DNA of 64,000 nucleotides from Planctomycetota bacterium (GCA_016200225.1 JACQFD010000017.1:62001-126000), one strand, 5' to 3'. Positions 53,548-62,715 are shown, numbered from the stretch's first letter. Translations and numbers: made by a program. Notes: generated from the sequence alone by a model not told the origin.

Positions 53548-54945
53548 TCAGCGAAGGGCGGCGCGAAGCGCACAAAGCGGACCGATGGCGTCGTCCGCGA
53601 GCCTGCTTAGGAACGCGGGATCGATCGCGATCGTGTGATCGCTCTCCATAATTAAAAACGCGGGCGGCAACCCCGACCCTTCGATCGCGACGGCGGCCGC
53701 GCCGCGCGCCTGCGGCCGGAAGAATTCCGGAGCGCCCTCGCCGCTCAAAACGACCGCGGGTTCCGCGGTCTCCCGCGCCAGCGCGACCACGCCGCCCGGA
53801 CCGCCTTTCGTTAGTATTGCCGCGAGCCTGCCGTCGGATATTACATATCTTCGCGCGGCGCTCTGGTCCAAACAAATCCAATTGCCGGGCGTTTCTTCCA
53901 CGACGAATGCGCACCAGGCGACCCGCGCGCGCCGCCTCGTTAAGAATAAATATTCTGTTGGGTGCGGGGTCCGCGGCGCCTTCCGAACGGCCGAACTGCG
54001 CTGGGCGGCTTCGAGAATCGTAAATATAAACGAAGCGTGCGATTTGCGAACGCGCGTCGCCGCGGCGGGATTCGCGATCAACAGGCGCGGCACCCGGCTC
54101 GCGGGCGATTTTAAGAATGCAAGCGCGTCGGCCGTTCCGGCGAGCGGGATCTCCGATTCGCACAGCGAACCGATGCATTCGAGCGCTTCCGCGGCCGCGT
54201 CTTCGTTGCCAAGCGTCAAATGAATATAACAAATCCGCGCGAGCGCCTCCGGATCCGCCGGCGCCGCGGCGAGACATTCGCGCAGCGAGCTCAGCGCGCG
54301 ATTGAATTGTAACTTTCTGATTTGTAAACTACCGATCACGAGCCAGATTCGCGCCCGCAATTGTTGATTTTGCGCGCCCGACGCGAGCGCCGATAGTTTA
54401 TTAATGATGGCCGTCGAGGCCCTCTTCGCCGCGCGATGGCACAAAAGCGAAAACTCGATTTCCACGGAATCGGGCGCAAGCTGCCGCGCGAGCCGAAGGC
54501 AACGCAACGCGCGCGCGCGCGCGTTCGGCGTCAATAACAATTCCCGTTTCAATCGATCGACGGTGCGCGCGCCGGGCCCTTTTTCGGGTTCGCTTGCTAC
54601 AAATTCGCCGCCAAGGCGCTCGACGCGCGCCAGCCAGTCGGGGGCGAGATCGAGCAAAAGCGGTTTTGGTAAGAATTCGCCGGCGTCGCGCGATACGCCG
54701 ATCGACGCCACCGCGAGTTCTAACAAATAACCCGCGAGCAATCGGCGGTGTTGCGCCGAGAGTGCGGTGACGAGCGCCGCCGCGGCTCCGGACTCGGGCA
54801 CTGGCGCCCGCTCGGCGAATCGGCCCGTCTCGGCGCACGATTCGAAATATGCGAGCAGACGTGCGGCCTCGTCGGCGGAATCCGCCGTCTCAAGCACATC
54901 GGTTTCGGTCCATCGGAATCCGACCGAACGGTTCGAGTCCGCCAT
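53548..54945 (-). CDS. TPR-like helical repeat protein of unknown function
   Basis: About 465 residues from the ATG at 54945; the upstream in-frame part overlaps the divergent membrane gene. The middle (about 150-270) has helical repeats resembling TPRs (QLAPDSVEIEFSLLC, LAAAPADPEALARICYIHLTLGNEDAAAEALE). The C-terminal ~150 residues are beta-rich with no known family. No signal peptide, so cytoplasmic. Possibly a regulator or scaffold. Confidence 0.6.
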   Translation of the reverse strand: MADSNRSVGFRWTETDVLETADSADEAARLLAYFESCAETGRFAERAPVPESGAAAALVTALSAQHRRLLAGYLLELAVASIGVSRDAGEFLPKPLLLDLAPDWLARVERLGGEFVASEPEKGPGARTVDRLKRELLLTPNARARALRCLRLARQLAPDSVEIEFSLLCHRAAKRASTAIINKLSALASGAQNQQLRARIWLVIGSLQIRKLQFNRALSSLRECLAAAPADPEALARICYIHLTLGNEDAAAEALECIGSLCESEIPLAGTADALAFLKSPASRVPRLLIANPAAATRVRKSHASFIFTILEAAQRSSAVRKAPRTPHPTEYLFLTRRRARVAWCAFVVEETPGNWICLDQSAARRYVISDGRLAAILTKGGPGGVVALARETAEPAVVLSGEGAPEFFRPQARGAAAVAIEGSGLPPAFLIMESDHTIAIDPAFLSRLADDAIGPLCALRAALR

Positions 54946-55015
54946 CCCGCGTATCGTGGTGCGCACCAGAGGTTCTGGCAACGGAAGTTTTTGAGGGTTT
55001 AATCGTCGGCGACCC

Positions 55016-55402
55016 GTGCGCTGGAACCCTCTGCGACTTTCGCTCTTCATGGGCGCGACCTACGACCTGCTCGTGGGCCTCGCGATCGCCGCGGCGTTGA
55101 ATTGGTTGCCGAGGTTTCTGCCAATTCCCTTTCCCGCCGAACCCATCTACGCGCGACTCTGCGGAGTATTATTAATGGGCCTTGGGGGAATGTACGCGGC
55201 CGCGGCGTTGGCCGTCCCCTATTCCATGGGTTCTGTAACTGTAGCTATCGCGATTCGCACAGTTGGCGGATTATTCTTATTATTCGCGCCGTTTCTCGAC
55301 AGCTCCATTTCGCGTTTCATGGCCGTATTCGGCGCCGTCGATCTCTTTTTTGGTATTTGGACGTATATAGCGTTGCGGGTTTGTCAGAGCAGGAGAATCT
55401 AA
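55016..55402 (+). CDS. Small integral membrane protein (about four helices)
   Basis: 128 residues, four hydrophobic segments (YDLLVGLAIAAALNWLP, LCGVLLMGLGGMYAAAALAVPY, VAIAIRTVGGLFLLFAPFL, FMAVFGAVDLFFGIWTYIAL). GTG start at 55016; an ATG at 55049 would drop 11 basic residues. Resembles DoxX-like or DUF4345-like membrane proteins, but not clearly. Confidence 0.68.
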   Translation: MRWNPLRLSLFMGATYDLLVGLAIAAALNWLPRFLPIPFPAEPIYARLCGVLLMGLGGMYAAAALAVPYSMGSVTVAIAIRTVGGLFLLFAPFLDSSISRFMAVFGAVDLFFGIWTYIALRVCQSRRI

Positions 55403-55416
55403 ATATTACTGAAACG

Positions 55417-55683
55417 TCATGCGCGCCAACGCTCCCGCGTGCGCGCGCGCAGGGCGATTTGCGCGGCGATCAAACCCGCGAGAATCCCGTCTTCGTAATG
55501 AAATTCCGGCACGCATCGCAACTCGGCGAAATCGTGCGGATTCATGATGTCGTCGGCTGTCAGATGGGGCACGGCGCGACGCGCGATGGCGAGCGACTTT
55601 GCGCGTTGCTGCCCGATCATCGTTTCGAGCACGTCGAGAAAATCGTTTGCGATCGGGGGTATTGTCGGGTCGGTCGAATGCAT
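55417..55683 (-). CDS. Small hypothetical protein
   Basis: 88 residues. No signal or membrane segment. The centre is TIPPIANDFLDVLETMIGQQRAKSLAIARRAVPHLTADD, read in parts, with a predicted helix, and the C-terminus is Ala/Arg-rich. Codon pattern and position between two genes make it plausible, but there is no family support. Confidence 0.5.
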   Translation of the reverse strand: MHSTDPTIPPIANDFLDVLETMIGQQRAKSLAIARRAVPHLTADDIMNPHDFAELRCVPEFHYEDGILAGLIAAQIALRARTRERWRA

Positions 55684-55762
55684 TTATTTCACATTTGTCG
55701 CGGTGCGCGTTTAATCTAGCTTCGCCAACCGCACACGTTAACCCCCCGCCCGCGAATTCACC

Positions 55763-57070
55763 ATGTCCGAACCCTACCGTTCACGCCGCGAAAAGTTAAT
55801 GAAAGAAATGGGCGATCGCTCGATCGCGATTTTATGCACGGCGCCGGTCCGAAATCGTAATAACGACGTCGATTTTAAGTTTCGACCGGATTCGAATTTT
55901 TATTACTTGACGGGTTTCGACGAGCCGGAGGCGGTCGCGGTGCTCATTCCCGACCATCCGGAAACGCCGTACACGTTATTTGTATTACCGCGAGATAAAG
56001 AAAAAGAGACGTGGACGGGCCGGCGCGCGGGCGTCGAAGGCGCAAGAAAGGAATTTGGCGCGGACGCCGCGCACACCGTCGACGAACTCGACGCGCTGTT
56101 GCCGAAATTGATAGAAAACCGCGAACGGCTATATTACAGAACAGGCAAGAACGAATCGTTCGACGCGCGCGTCCTCGCGTGGATCGAGCGCATCCGGACG
56201 CAGATTCGCACGGGCGTCGGGGCGCCGAGCGACATCGCCGATCCGGCGGCATTCGTGCACGAACACCGTCTCTTCAAAGGCGCGGAAGAAGTCGCGATGT
56301 TAAAGAAAGCGGGCGATATTACACTTGAAGCGCACCTCGAGGCGATGCGCGCGGCGCGGCCCGGCGTATTCGAGTTTCAAGTGGAGGCGGGCATCGATTA
56401 TACATTTCGGAGGCGCGGCGGCAACGGCGCCGGATACTTATCGATCGTCGCGAGCGGGCCGAACGCGACGACGCTTCATTATACTACCAATAATCGAAAA
56501 CTCGAGGACGGCGATCTGATGTTGATCGACGCCGGTTGCGAATTTGGATATTACACGGCGGACGTGACGCGCACGTTCCCCGTCTCCGGACATTACAGTA
56601 ATCCGCAGCGCGAAATCTACGAAGCCGTGCTCGACGCGCAGCAGGCCGGAATCGAAAAAGTGAAGCAGGGCGTGCGATTTCAGGACGTCCACGACGCCTC
56701 GACGCGCGTATTGTTACAACATTTGATCAAACTCGGAATCTTAAACGGCACCGTCGAAGAATCGTTAAAAGACAACCGATATAAACGATATTTCATGCAT
56801 CGAACGAGCCACTGGCTCGGCATGGACGTGCACGACTGCGGCAATTATTACGTTTCGGGCGCGTCGCGCGCGATGGAGCCGGGCATGGTGCTCACCGTGG
56901 AGCCCGGACTTTATTTCGATATTGAGGACACGACCGTCGACGCGCGCTACCGCGGCATCGGTGTGCGCATCGAAGACGACGTGCTCGTGACGGAAAATGG
57001 GTGCGACGTTTTAACAAAAGACATTCCAAAACTGCCGGCCGCCGTCGAGAAGGCCGTCGCCGGCGCGTGA
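55763..57070 (+). CDS. pepP: Xaa-Pro aminopeptidase (aminopeptidase P, M24B)
   Basis: 435 residues. Removes N-terminal residues before proline. The N-terminal creatinase-like domain (YRSRREKLMKEMGDRSIAIL ... FRPDSNFYYLTGFDEPEA, read in parts) is followed by the pita-bread fold. Di-metal ligands are visible: LIDAGCEFGYYTADVTRTFP (two Asp), SHWLGMDVHD (His), VEPGLY (Glu) and IRIEDDVLVT (Glu). Normal length. Confidence 0.94.
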   Translation: MSEPYRSRREKLMKEMGDRSIAILCTAPVRNRNNDVDFKFRPDSNFYYLTGFDEPEAVAVLIPDHPETPYTLFVLPRDKEKETWTGRRAGVEGARKEFGADAAHTVDELDALLPKLIENRERLYYRTGKNESFDARVLAWIERIRTQIRTGVGAPSDIADPAAFVHEHRLFKGAEEVAMLKKAGDITLEAHLEAMRAARPGVFEFQVEAGIDYTFRRRGGNGAGYLSIVASGPNATTLHYTTNNRKLEDGDLMLIDAGCEFGYYTADVTRTFPVSGHYSNPQREIYEAVLDAQQAGIEKVKQGVRFQDVHDASTRVLLQHLIKLGILNGTVEESLKDNRYKRYFMHRTSHWLGMDVHDCGNYYVSGASRAMEPGMVLTVEPGLYFDIEDTTVDARYRGIGVRIEDDVLVTENGCDVLTKDIPKLPAAVEKAVAGA

Positions 57071-57095
57071 AATGATTGTAAATATTCAATCCGCG

Positions 57096-57464
57096 ATGCG
57101 CGCCGTAATTTTTATATTACTGATCGTCGCCCCGCCGGGCTGCCTCGGCGCGCGCGCCGGAATGACCGTCGAACGCGACGGCCGTGCCGCGATTATTAAA
57201 ATCGAACGATCCCTTGCCGATACTTACGAATTGGCCATCGCCGAAATCCGCTCGCGCGGCGCGGTCGAATCCTCCAGTCTGAATGGAAAATTCATTGAAG
57301 GCCGCTCCCGTTCCGCCGTCATTCGCATCGAAATTTCGGACGGCGAGCAGAATCTGACCGTCGTCCGCGTCAATGTTAACGATAACTCCGCGGGCCCGGA
57401 CCTCCCCGGATCCGAAGACTTACAAATCGAAATCGCCCGATCGATCGCCGTTAGATCTCGGTAA
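57096..57464 (+). CDS. Small lipoprotein of unknown function
   Basis: About 122 residues. AVIFILLIVAPPGC is a lipoprotein-type signal. The mature domain (TVERDGRAAIIKIERSLADTYELAIAEIRSRG...) resembles small DUF3568-like beta-alpha proteins, weakly. The ATG at 57096 is chosen over 57072 to give a shorter n-region. It lies 25 nt after pepP and is followed by structured RNA copy B. Confidence 0.65.
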   Translation: MRAVIFILLIVAPPGCLGARAGMTVERDGRAAIIKIERSLADTYELAIAEIRSRGAVESSSLNGKFIEGRSRSAVIRIEISDGEQNLTVVRVNVNDNSAGPDLPGSEDLQIEIARSIAVRSR

Positions 57465-57559
57465 TGAATTGCTGACAATGATAACAATTTGACAAAAAAA
57501 AAGGGGCGGGTCCAATTTTTATTTAGTTAGATTTGTATTTGTTAGGTTTATTTATTGCT

Positions 57560-57849
57560 TGTGTCATGGGGCCGGGATCACTGACGGCGAGGCGGTCGCG
57601 TGACACGCGTGTGGCCGCGCTTGCGCGGCCACGCGCGCGCCGCGACGGCCGAGCAGCCGCGCGTTTATTAGTGTACGTGTTATCGTTAGTATTGGCGGGC
57701 GGCGGGTCCGTGGCGCCAGACAGCGGCGGCGAAGGCGACGCCCCGTCGCGTCGAGCGTGTGGTTAACGTTGGCGTGTGGGTCGCGACAGGGCGTGGCCGG
57801 AGCATCGCCGCTGCGCCGCGCCGCGGAGCCCGCCGCCCGCTTTGGCCTA
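57560..57849 (+). ncRNA. Structured RNA element, copy B (unknown family)
   Basis: Second copy of the element at 20064-20363, again between convergent genes. Matching helices: hairpin 57606-57637 (14 bp, sequence unrelated to copy A's hairpin); P1 57695-57710/57824-57840; P2 57712-57716/57818-57822; P3 57721-57728/57806-57813; P4 57738-57743/57789-57794; P5 57745-57750/57782-57787; P6 57754-57758/57766-57770 with the same GTGGTTA loop. Differences from copy A in helices keep pairing: P1 G-C here vs G-U, P5 C-G vs U-G, P6 G-U vs G-C. An AT-rich stretch (57516-57560) could hold a promoter. Unknown family. Confidence 0.72.
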
Positions 57850-57924
57850 ATTGTTATCAATGCCTATCGAAAAAAAATGGCGACGTTGCGCGCCGCCATC
57901 GTTATCGAGTTACTTGCCGCTTGC

Positions 57925-58335
57925 TTATCTTGTACGCACGCCGCTGCTCGCGCTCGAACCGCCGTCGGCTCCGAACATGACGAACCGCTTCATTAACATT
58001 TTCTTCAAACCGGCGTGGCGGGAAAGAAAATGCCGGATCATCTCTTTAATCCCAGGATGTTCTTCACCGAATTGTCGCATCTTCGCTTTGCGCTCTTCGG
58101 GCGTGAGCGCCTTCATTTCCGCTTTTTTCTGTTGGATTTTTTCTTTGCGTTGATCCGGCGTGAGAGCGCGCCAGGAATCGACTTTTGCTTTAATATCCGG
58201 ATGCTCGTTCAGAAACTTCTCGATTCTCTGTTTGCGATCCTGATTTTGCGGACGGGCGGGGTTCTGCGCGGAGAGCTGCGCGGCGCCGAGCGTGGCGAAC
58301 GTGGCGAGGACCAGCAGTGCGGTTTTTGTATTCAT
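57925..58335 (-). CDS. Small exported basic helical protein
   Basis: 136 residues. Signal peptide ALLVLATFATLGAAQLSAQ. The mature part is Lys/Glu/Arg-rich with an internal repeat: ALTPDQRKEKIQQKKAEM and ALTPEERKAKMRQFGEEH, plus HPDIKAKV / HPGIKEMI. The 'LTPEQR' pattern recalls Spy/CpxP-like or DUF3106-like periplasmic proteins that bind misfolded proteins or metals; this is only a resemblance. Its neighbour at 58420 is also secreted and cationic. Confidence 0.72.
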   Translation of the reverse strand: MNTKTALLVLATFATLGAAQLSAQNPARPQNQDRKQRIEKFLNEHPDIKAKVDSWRALTPDQRKEKIQQKKAEMKALTPEERKAKMRQFGEEHPGIKEMIRHFLSRHAGLKKMLMKRFVMFGADGGSSASSGVRTR

Positions 58336-58419
58336 CGTGTTTTGTTTAAATGTTGAACGGTGTGTGTTTTTTGTTGATAGATTCCCGGATTTTCGATACC
58401 AGTTTGCGGCGGACTTTAC

Positions 58420-58692
58420 TTATCGCGCCGCGCGGCCCCGATTCGCGCCGGCTTTTTTTCCCGGACGATTCGGGTGTTTCTTTGCGTTTTTGCGATGGCG
58501 CTTGTGCGCGCGGCGCGCCTTTTTGTGGGCGCGTTTCTCGGGCGTCGCGGGACGCGGCTTCCCGGGATCCTGCGACGTCGCCGCGGAAGAATTAGCGGTC
58601 GGAGAATTAGCAATTTGCGGCGCGCCCGGCGCCGCGATCGACGCGCCCCCGATGAGCGCGATCATTGCGATTGATAAGAGTGTCGATTTCAT
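58420..58692 (-). CDS. Small exported, strongly cationic protein
   Basis: About 90 residues. Signal peptide LLSIAMIALIGGASIAAPGAP. The C-terminal half is almost entirely Lys/Arg/His/Ala (KRAHKKARRAHKRHRKNAKK), like a nucleic-acid or polyanion binding tail. Probably cotranscribed with 57925-58335 (84-nt gap). Low complexity makes the coding call less sure. Confidence 0.58.
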   Translation of the reverse strand: MKSTLLSIAMIALIGGASIAAPGAPQIANSPTANSSAATSQDPGKPRPATPEKRAHKKARRAHKRHRKNAKKHPNRPGKKAGANRGRAAR

Positions 58693-58797
58693 GGTCGTTG
58701 GATGGTTGCCGACATTCGGCCTGTTTGTCATCGAATTCAACCACGTCATCGGGATCCGGTTTCGAAGAACTTCACCCCGCGCGCGACGGGCGACGCG

Positions 58798-59931
58798 TCA
58801 ATCCTTCCAGTCGGCGATGAAAATGTTGGTTTCGTGCGGAACCGTTCCGTTGCGGTTCGATGCAAACACGAGTTTTTTTCCGTCCGAACTCCACATCGGA
58901 AATCCGTCGAACTCGGGCATTGTTGTAATCTGTTCGAGACCGGTGCCGTCGATCTTGATCATCCACAAGTTAAATTCGCGGCCCTTCGGATCGAGGTTGT
59001 TGCTCGAAAATATGACGCGCTTGCCGTCGGGATGGAGGAACGGAGCGAACGTCGCGCAATTTAATTGTGTAATCTGTTTCCGGTTGCCTCCGTCCGCGTC
59101 CATAATATACAATTCGAGCTTCGTCGGGCGAACGAGATGTTGTTTTAATAATTCGCGATTCTCCTCCATCTCCTTCGGGGTGTCGCTGTGCGCGCCGCGA
59201 TAAATAATCTTCGTGCCGTCGAACGAGAAGAACGCGCCGCCGTCGTAACCGGGAGTGTTCGTGAGCCGTTTCACGCCCGAACCGTCGGCGTTCATAACAT
59301 ATAATTCGAGGTCGCCGTCTCGATCCGATGTAAATATAATTTTGGTGCCGTCGCGCGAAATGGTTGCTTCGGCGTCGTAGCCAGGATTAACGACGATCGG
59401 CCGCAATTCCCCGCCGTCGGCCTTCGCGACATAAATATCGAACGTCGGCTCGACGCGCCAGACGTAACCTTTCGAATAATCCGGCTTCGGCGGACACTCG
59501 GGATCCGCGGCGTGCGTGGATGCGAATAGTATGTTCTCCCCCGAGGGGAAATAGTAAGAACACGTCGTCTTTCCCTTTCCCGTGGATACAAGGCGGACGT
59601 CGCTCCCGTCGACGTTCATTGTAAATATCTGATCGCAGGAGAACGGCGGGCGCGTCGACTGAAATATAATTTTCTTGTCGTCGATCGAAAAGTAAGCTTC
59701 GGCGTTCTGGCCGCCGAATGTCAATTGTTTGATTCGCTGCAGGTGCTTTTCTTCTCCGGGCGCGGACAGCGACGCGGGCTTCGACGACGTCGGCGCGGGC
59801 CTCGAAGCGTCGCCTTGGATGGCGATCGATCCGTCGAACGAGATAATGAAACCAAACGAGCAGAGCGCAAACAGACAGGGGTTGTGCATTGGATTCGCGG
59901 AGTCTTTGGTGAATTTTGCCGCGTATGTCAT
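58798..59931 (-). CDS. Exported TolB-like beta-propeller (PD40/WD40) protein
   Basis: About 377 residues. A hydrophobic segment (CLFALCSFGFIISFDGSIA) is followed by roughly six PD40 repeats with repeating motifs: YFSIDDKKIIFQSTR, SRDGTKIIFTSDRDGDLELYVMN, FDGTKIIYRG, HPDGKRVIFSSN and SSDGKKLVFASNRNG. Such propellers scaffold protein interactions outside the inner membrane; no Tol-Pal genes are nearby. The start is uncertain (59931 chosen; 59889 possible); a longer frame would run into the tRNA. Confidence 0.83.
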   Translation of the reverse strand: MTYAAKFTKDSANPMHNPCLFALCSFGFIISFDGSIAIQGDASRPAPTSSKPASLSAPGEEKHLQRIKQLTFGGQNAEAYFSIDDKKIIFQSTRPPFSCDQIFTMNVDGSDVRLVSTGKGKTTCSYYFPSGENILFASTHAADPECPPKPDYSKGYVWRVEPTFDIYVAKADGGELRPIVVNPGYDAEATISRDGTKIIFTSDRDGDLELYVMNADGSGVKRLTNTPGYDGGAFFSFDGTKIIYRGAHSDTPKEMEENRELLKQHLVRPTKLELYIMDADGGNRKQITQLNCATFAPFLHPDGKRVIFSSNNLDPKGREFNLWMIKIDGTGLEQITTMPEFDGFPMWSSDGKKLVFASNRNGTVPHETNIFIADWKD

Positions 59932-60006
59932 GGGTTCGTCATAACTTCGGGACGCGTGGTCCGCACGCAAGGTTCGCATCTCCTCGTTTGTTCTTTTTCC
60001 AATGAC

Positions 60007-60083
60007 TGGTAGCCGACGCCGGAATCGAACCGACAACCCCCAGCTTGTAATGCTGGTGCTCTAGCCGATTGAGCTAGTCGGCC
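60007..60083 (-). tRNA. tRNA-Val (anticodon UAC)
   Basis: Cloverleaf on the minus strand: acceptor GGCCGAC / GTCGGCT (first pair G-U); D-arm GCTC...GAGC; anticodon stem CCAGC/GCTGG with loop ATTACAA, giving anticodon TAC; T-arm GTCGG-TTCGATT-CCGGC; CCA encoded. Valine identity follows from the anticodon. Length is 77 nt including CCA. Confidence 0.93.
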
Positions 60084-60226
60084 GTGAAAGTCGAATGGTC
60101 ATCGCCAACGCGGGCTTCGTCAACGACTTGCTTCATCCTCGTTTGGATTTCCGTCGTTGCTCGCGCACGGCGAAAAATTGAGAATCGCGGCCCAATTTTA
60201 CTTCCCCATCCCCCGAGTTTCTCCTC

Positions 60227-61549
60227 ATGCGCATCGCGGTAGTTGGTAGCGGCTATGTCGGTCTCGTCGTCGGTACGTGTTTCGCCGACAACGGCAACGA
60301 CGTCACATGTGTCGACGTCGACAAAGCCAAAATTGATAAATTAACAAAAGGCATCTCGCCGATTTACGAACCCGGGCTCGAGGAGCTTCTGAAACGTAAT
60401 ATTGAGGAAGGGCGCCTCAAATTCACGACGAACCTCGACGACGCTGTCAAGAATTCATTGGTTGTATTTATCGCCGTCGGCACGCCGCCCGGCGACGACG
60501 GCAGCGCCGATCTAAAGTATGTTCTCGCGGCGGCGCGCGGCATCGGACGCGCCATGGACGGTTTCCGGATTATTGTAGATAAGTCCACGGTTCCCGTCGG
60601 CACGTCGCGCAAGGTCGCGGCCGCAATCCGCGAAGTGACGGAACATCCGTTCGGCGTCGTATCCAATCCCGAGTTTCTCAAGGAAGGCGACGCACTCGAC
60701 GATTTTCTGAAACCGGATCGCGTCGTTATCGGCACTGACGACCCCGCCGTCGCCGAAATCATGAAGGAATTGTATAGTCCGTTCCTTCGCACCGGAAAAC
60801 CATTGTTAATTATGGATCCCGAGAGCGCGGAACTTACCAAATACGCGGCGAATGCGATGCTCGCGACGCGCATATCCTTTATGAACGAAATCGCGGCGAT
60901 CTGCGACAAAGTCGGCGCCGACGTTTCCAAAGTCCGCGAAGGCATCGCGACCGATTCGCGCATCGGCGCGTCGTTCCTGTTCGCCGGCCTCGGATACGGC
61001 GGCTCGTGTTTTCCGAAGGACGTTCAAGCAATTGTTAAAACTGCCGAGGAACACGGTTACGACTTCAAAATTGTAAAGGCCGTCGAGGATGTAAATCAAA
61101 ATCAGCGGATGCGAATGCTGGAGAAAATTAAGAAGCATTTTCATAACGATCTGAAAGGCAAAACGATCGCCGTTTGGGGGCTCGCGTTCAAACCGAACAC
61201 CGACGACATGCGCGAAGCGCCGTCGGTGACGATCATCGATGAAATGTTAAAATGCGGCGCGAAAGTGCGCGCGACCGATCCCGAATCGATCGGCGTCGCG
61301 AAGGCCTATTTTAAGGATCGCGTCGAATTCCTAGCCAAGCCGTACGACACGCTGCCGGGCGCCGACGCGCTCGTTGTCGTGACCGAATGGAACGAGTTTC
61401 GCCGTCCCGATTTCGAAAAAATGAAATCGCTCATGCGGCACGCCGTAATCTTCGACGGACGGAATATTTACACGCCGGCGGTGCTCGAGAAGGTCGGATT
61501 TCACTACTACGGCATCGGGATCAAGTCGCCTTCGGCGAAGAAAATCTAA
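60227..61549 (+). CDS. ugd: UDP-glucose 6-dehydrogenase
   Basis: 440 residues. Oxidises UDP-glucose to UDP-glucuronate with two NAD+, giving precursors for exopolysaccharide. N-terminal NAD site AVVGSGYVGLVVGTCFA; catalytic Cys in LGYGGSCFPKDV; VPVGTSRKV and the C-terminal VWGLAFKPNTDDMREAPS complete the family set. Normal length. No sugar cluster is adjacent. Confidence 0.95.
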   Translation: MRIAVVGSGYVGLVVGTCFADNGNDVTCVDVDKAKIDKLTKGISPIYEPGLEELLKRNIEEGRLKFTTNLDDAVKNSLVVFIAVGTPPGDDGSADLKYVLAAARGIGRAMDGFRIIVDKSTVPVGTSRKVAAAIREVTEHPFGVVSNPEFLKEGDALDDFLKPDRVVIGTDDPAVAEIMKELYSPFLRTGKPLLIMDPESAELTKYAANAMLATRISFMNEIAAICDKVGADVSKVREGIATDSRIGASFLFAGLGYGGSCFPKDVQAIVKTAEEHGYDFKIVKAVEDVNQNQRMRMLEKIKKHFHNDLKGKTIAVWGLAFKPNTDDMREAPSVTIIDEMLKCGAKVRATDPESIGVAKAYFKDRVEFLAKPYDTLPGADALVVVTEWNEFRRPDFEKMKSLMRHAVIFDGRNIYTPAVLEKVGFHYYGIGIKSPSAKKI

Positions 61550-61575
61550 TCGGGGCCGGATTTCCGCGGATTTGC

Positions 61576-61617
61576 TTGACAACATTTGACGGCCGTTCTA
61601 CTTTGTGGTGCAAAGTA
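61576..61617 (+). promoter_or_regulatory. Promoter with overlapping TACTTTG-N5-CAAAGTA operator
   Basis: TTGACA (61576-61581), 17-nt spacer, TACTTT (61599-61604). A perfect inverted repeat TACTTTG-TGGTG-CAAAGTA (61599-61617) covers the -10. It lies upstream of the membrane-protein/regulator operon. The same ACTTTG-N5-CAAAGT core occurs before the second ispH (62785-62801), so it is probably the binding site of the regulator at 62293. Confidence 0.75.
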
Positions 61618-61654
61618 AATTCCGACAACGTATCAACCGCATCGAATTCGCAAC

Positions 61655-62263
61655 ATGCACCTCGACGACGCACTCGACCAAATTGCAACCATTCGCGGAC
61701 AGATCGCCCGTTCCGAGGTCTATCGCGGGACGCGCGCGGGAACGATGGCGGCCACGGCGCTGATCGCGAATATCGCAGCGTGGATGCAACCCGCCGTCGT
61801 GTCGCGTCCGGACCTGCAGCCCAATTTGTATACAGCTTACTGGGTCGCCGCGGCGATTCTTGCATTTGCCGTCGTCGGCGTTCAAATCTCTATTACATAT
61901 ATTCGCTGCCCGCATGATCATGAACGCGCGACGACCCGCGCGGCCGTTGCCTGCGTCGCGCCGCCGCTCGCCGCGGGAGCCGCCGTGACCGCCGTTTTCG
62001 CGCTCCGCGGCGCGCACGAATGGTTGCCGGGACTCTGGCCGATTTTTATTAGTTTAGCGTTATTCGGTTTGCGAACGATGCTCCCCCGGGTGATCGGCAT
62101 CGTCGCCCTCGCGTACGCGGCGGCGGGCGCCTGGATATTATTATATTTGCGCGGTGCCGACGCGCTGGCGCCCTGGGTCATGGGATCCGTGTTCACGGCG
62201 GGACAGTCGGCCGGCGCCATTGTATTATATTGGAACCTCGAGCGAAGCCGCGGCGAGGAATGA
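61655..62263 (+). CDS. Integral membrane protein cotranscribed with a wHTH regulator
   Basis: 202 residues. A short N-terminal helix (ALDQIATIRGQIARSE) precedes about six hydrophobic segments. I recognise no enzyme motif. The same arrangement (membrane protein then small wHTH regulator) is common in bacteria; such membrane proteins may be regulator partners or targets (inference). 29 nt separate it from the regulator. Confidence 0.75.
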   Translation: MHLDDALDQIATIRGQIARSEVYRGTRAGTMAATALIANIAAWMQPAVVSRPDLQPNLYTAYWVAAAILAFAVVGVQISITYIRCPHDHERATTRAAVACVAPPLAAGAAVTAVFALRGAHEWLPGLWPIFISLALFGLRTMLPRVIGIVALAYAAAGAWILLYLRGADALAPWVMGSVFTAGQSAGAIVLYWNLERSRGEE

Positions 62264-62292
62264 TCATAATCGGGGATCGTTAAATTATTAAT

Positions 62293-62715
62293 ATGGCACG
62301 CAGCGCTTCCAACCGAACCGACGACACGCGTACGCCCCGCGGGGAAAACGCGAATTTCGAACACCTCGACCGTCTTTTTCACGAGCGCGCGCGCCTCGCG
62401 ATCCTGACCGCGCTGTCCAGCAGGCCGGAAGGCGTCGTTTTTAACGATCTCAAGGAGATTTGTAATTTAACAGATGGCAACCTGAGCCGCCATCTTCAGT
62501 CGCTGCGCGAGACGCGCGTCGTCGAATTGTGGAAACGCCAGTCGGGCGGCCGTCCGCAGACACTCATTAAATTGACGCCGTCGGGACGGGCTCGATTCTT
62601 ACAGTATTTGGACGCGCTCGAAGAAGTCGTGCGCTCCGCCATCGCGGCTTCGCGCCGCGAAACCGGGCCGATCCGCCGCGACGCGCTCGGACGCGGCGAA
62701 TTCTCGCCCGCGTAG
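62293..62715 (+). CDS. Winged-helix transcriptional regulator (HTH_34/MarR-like)
   Basis: 140 residues. The N-terminal ~25 residues are polar; then LDRLFHERARLAILTALSSRPEGVVFNDLKEICNLTDGNLSRHLQSLRE (read in parts) is the winged helix with recognition helix TDGNLSRHLQSL, and RPQTLIKLTPSGRARFLQYLDAL is the wing and dimer helix. Probably represses its own operon and the second ispH through the ACTTTG-N5-CAAAGT sites. The signal it senses is unknown. Confidence 0.87.
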   Translation: MARSASNRTDDTRTPRGENANFEHLDRLFHERARLAILTALSSRPEGVVFNDLKEICNLTDGNLSRHLQSLRETRVVELWKRQSGGRPQTLIKLTPSGRARFLQYLDALEEVVRSAIAASRRETGPIRRDALGRGEFSPA

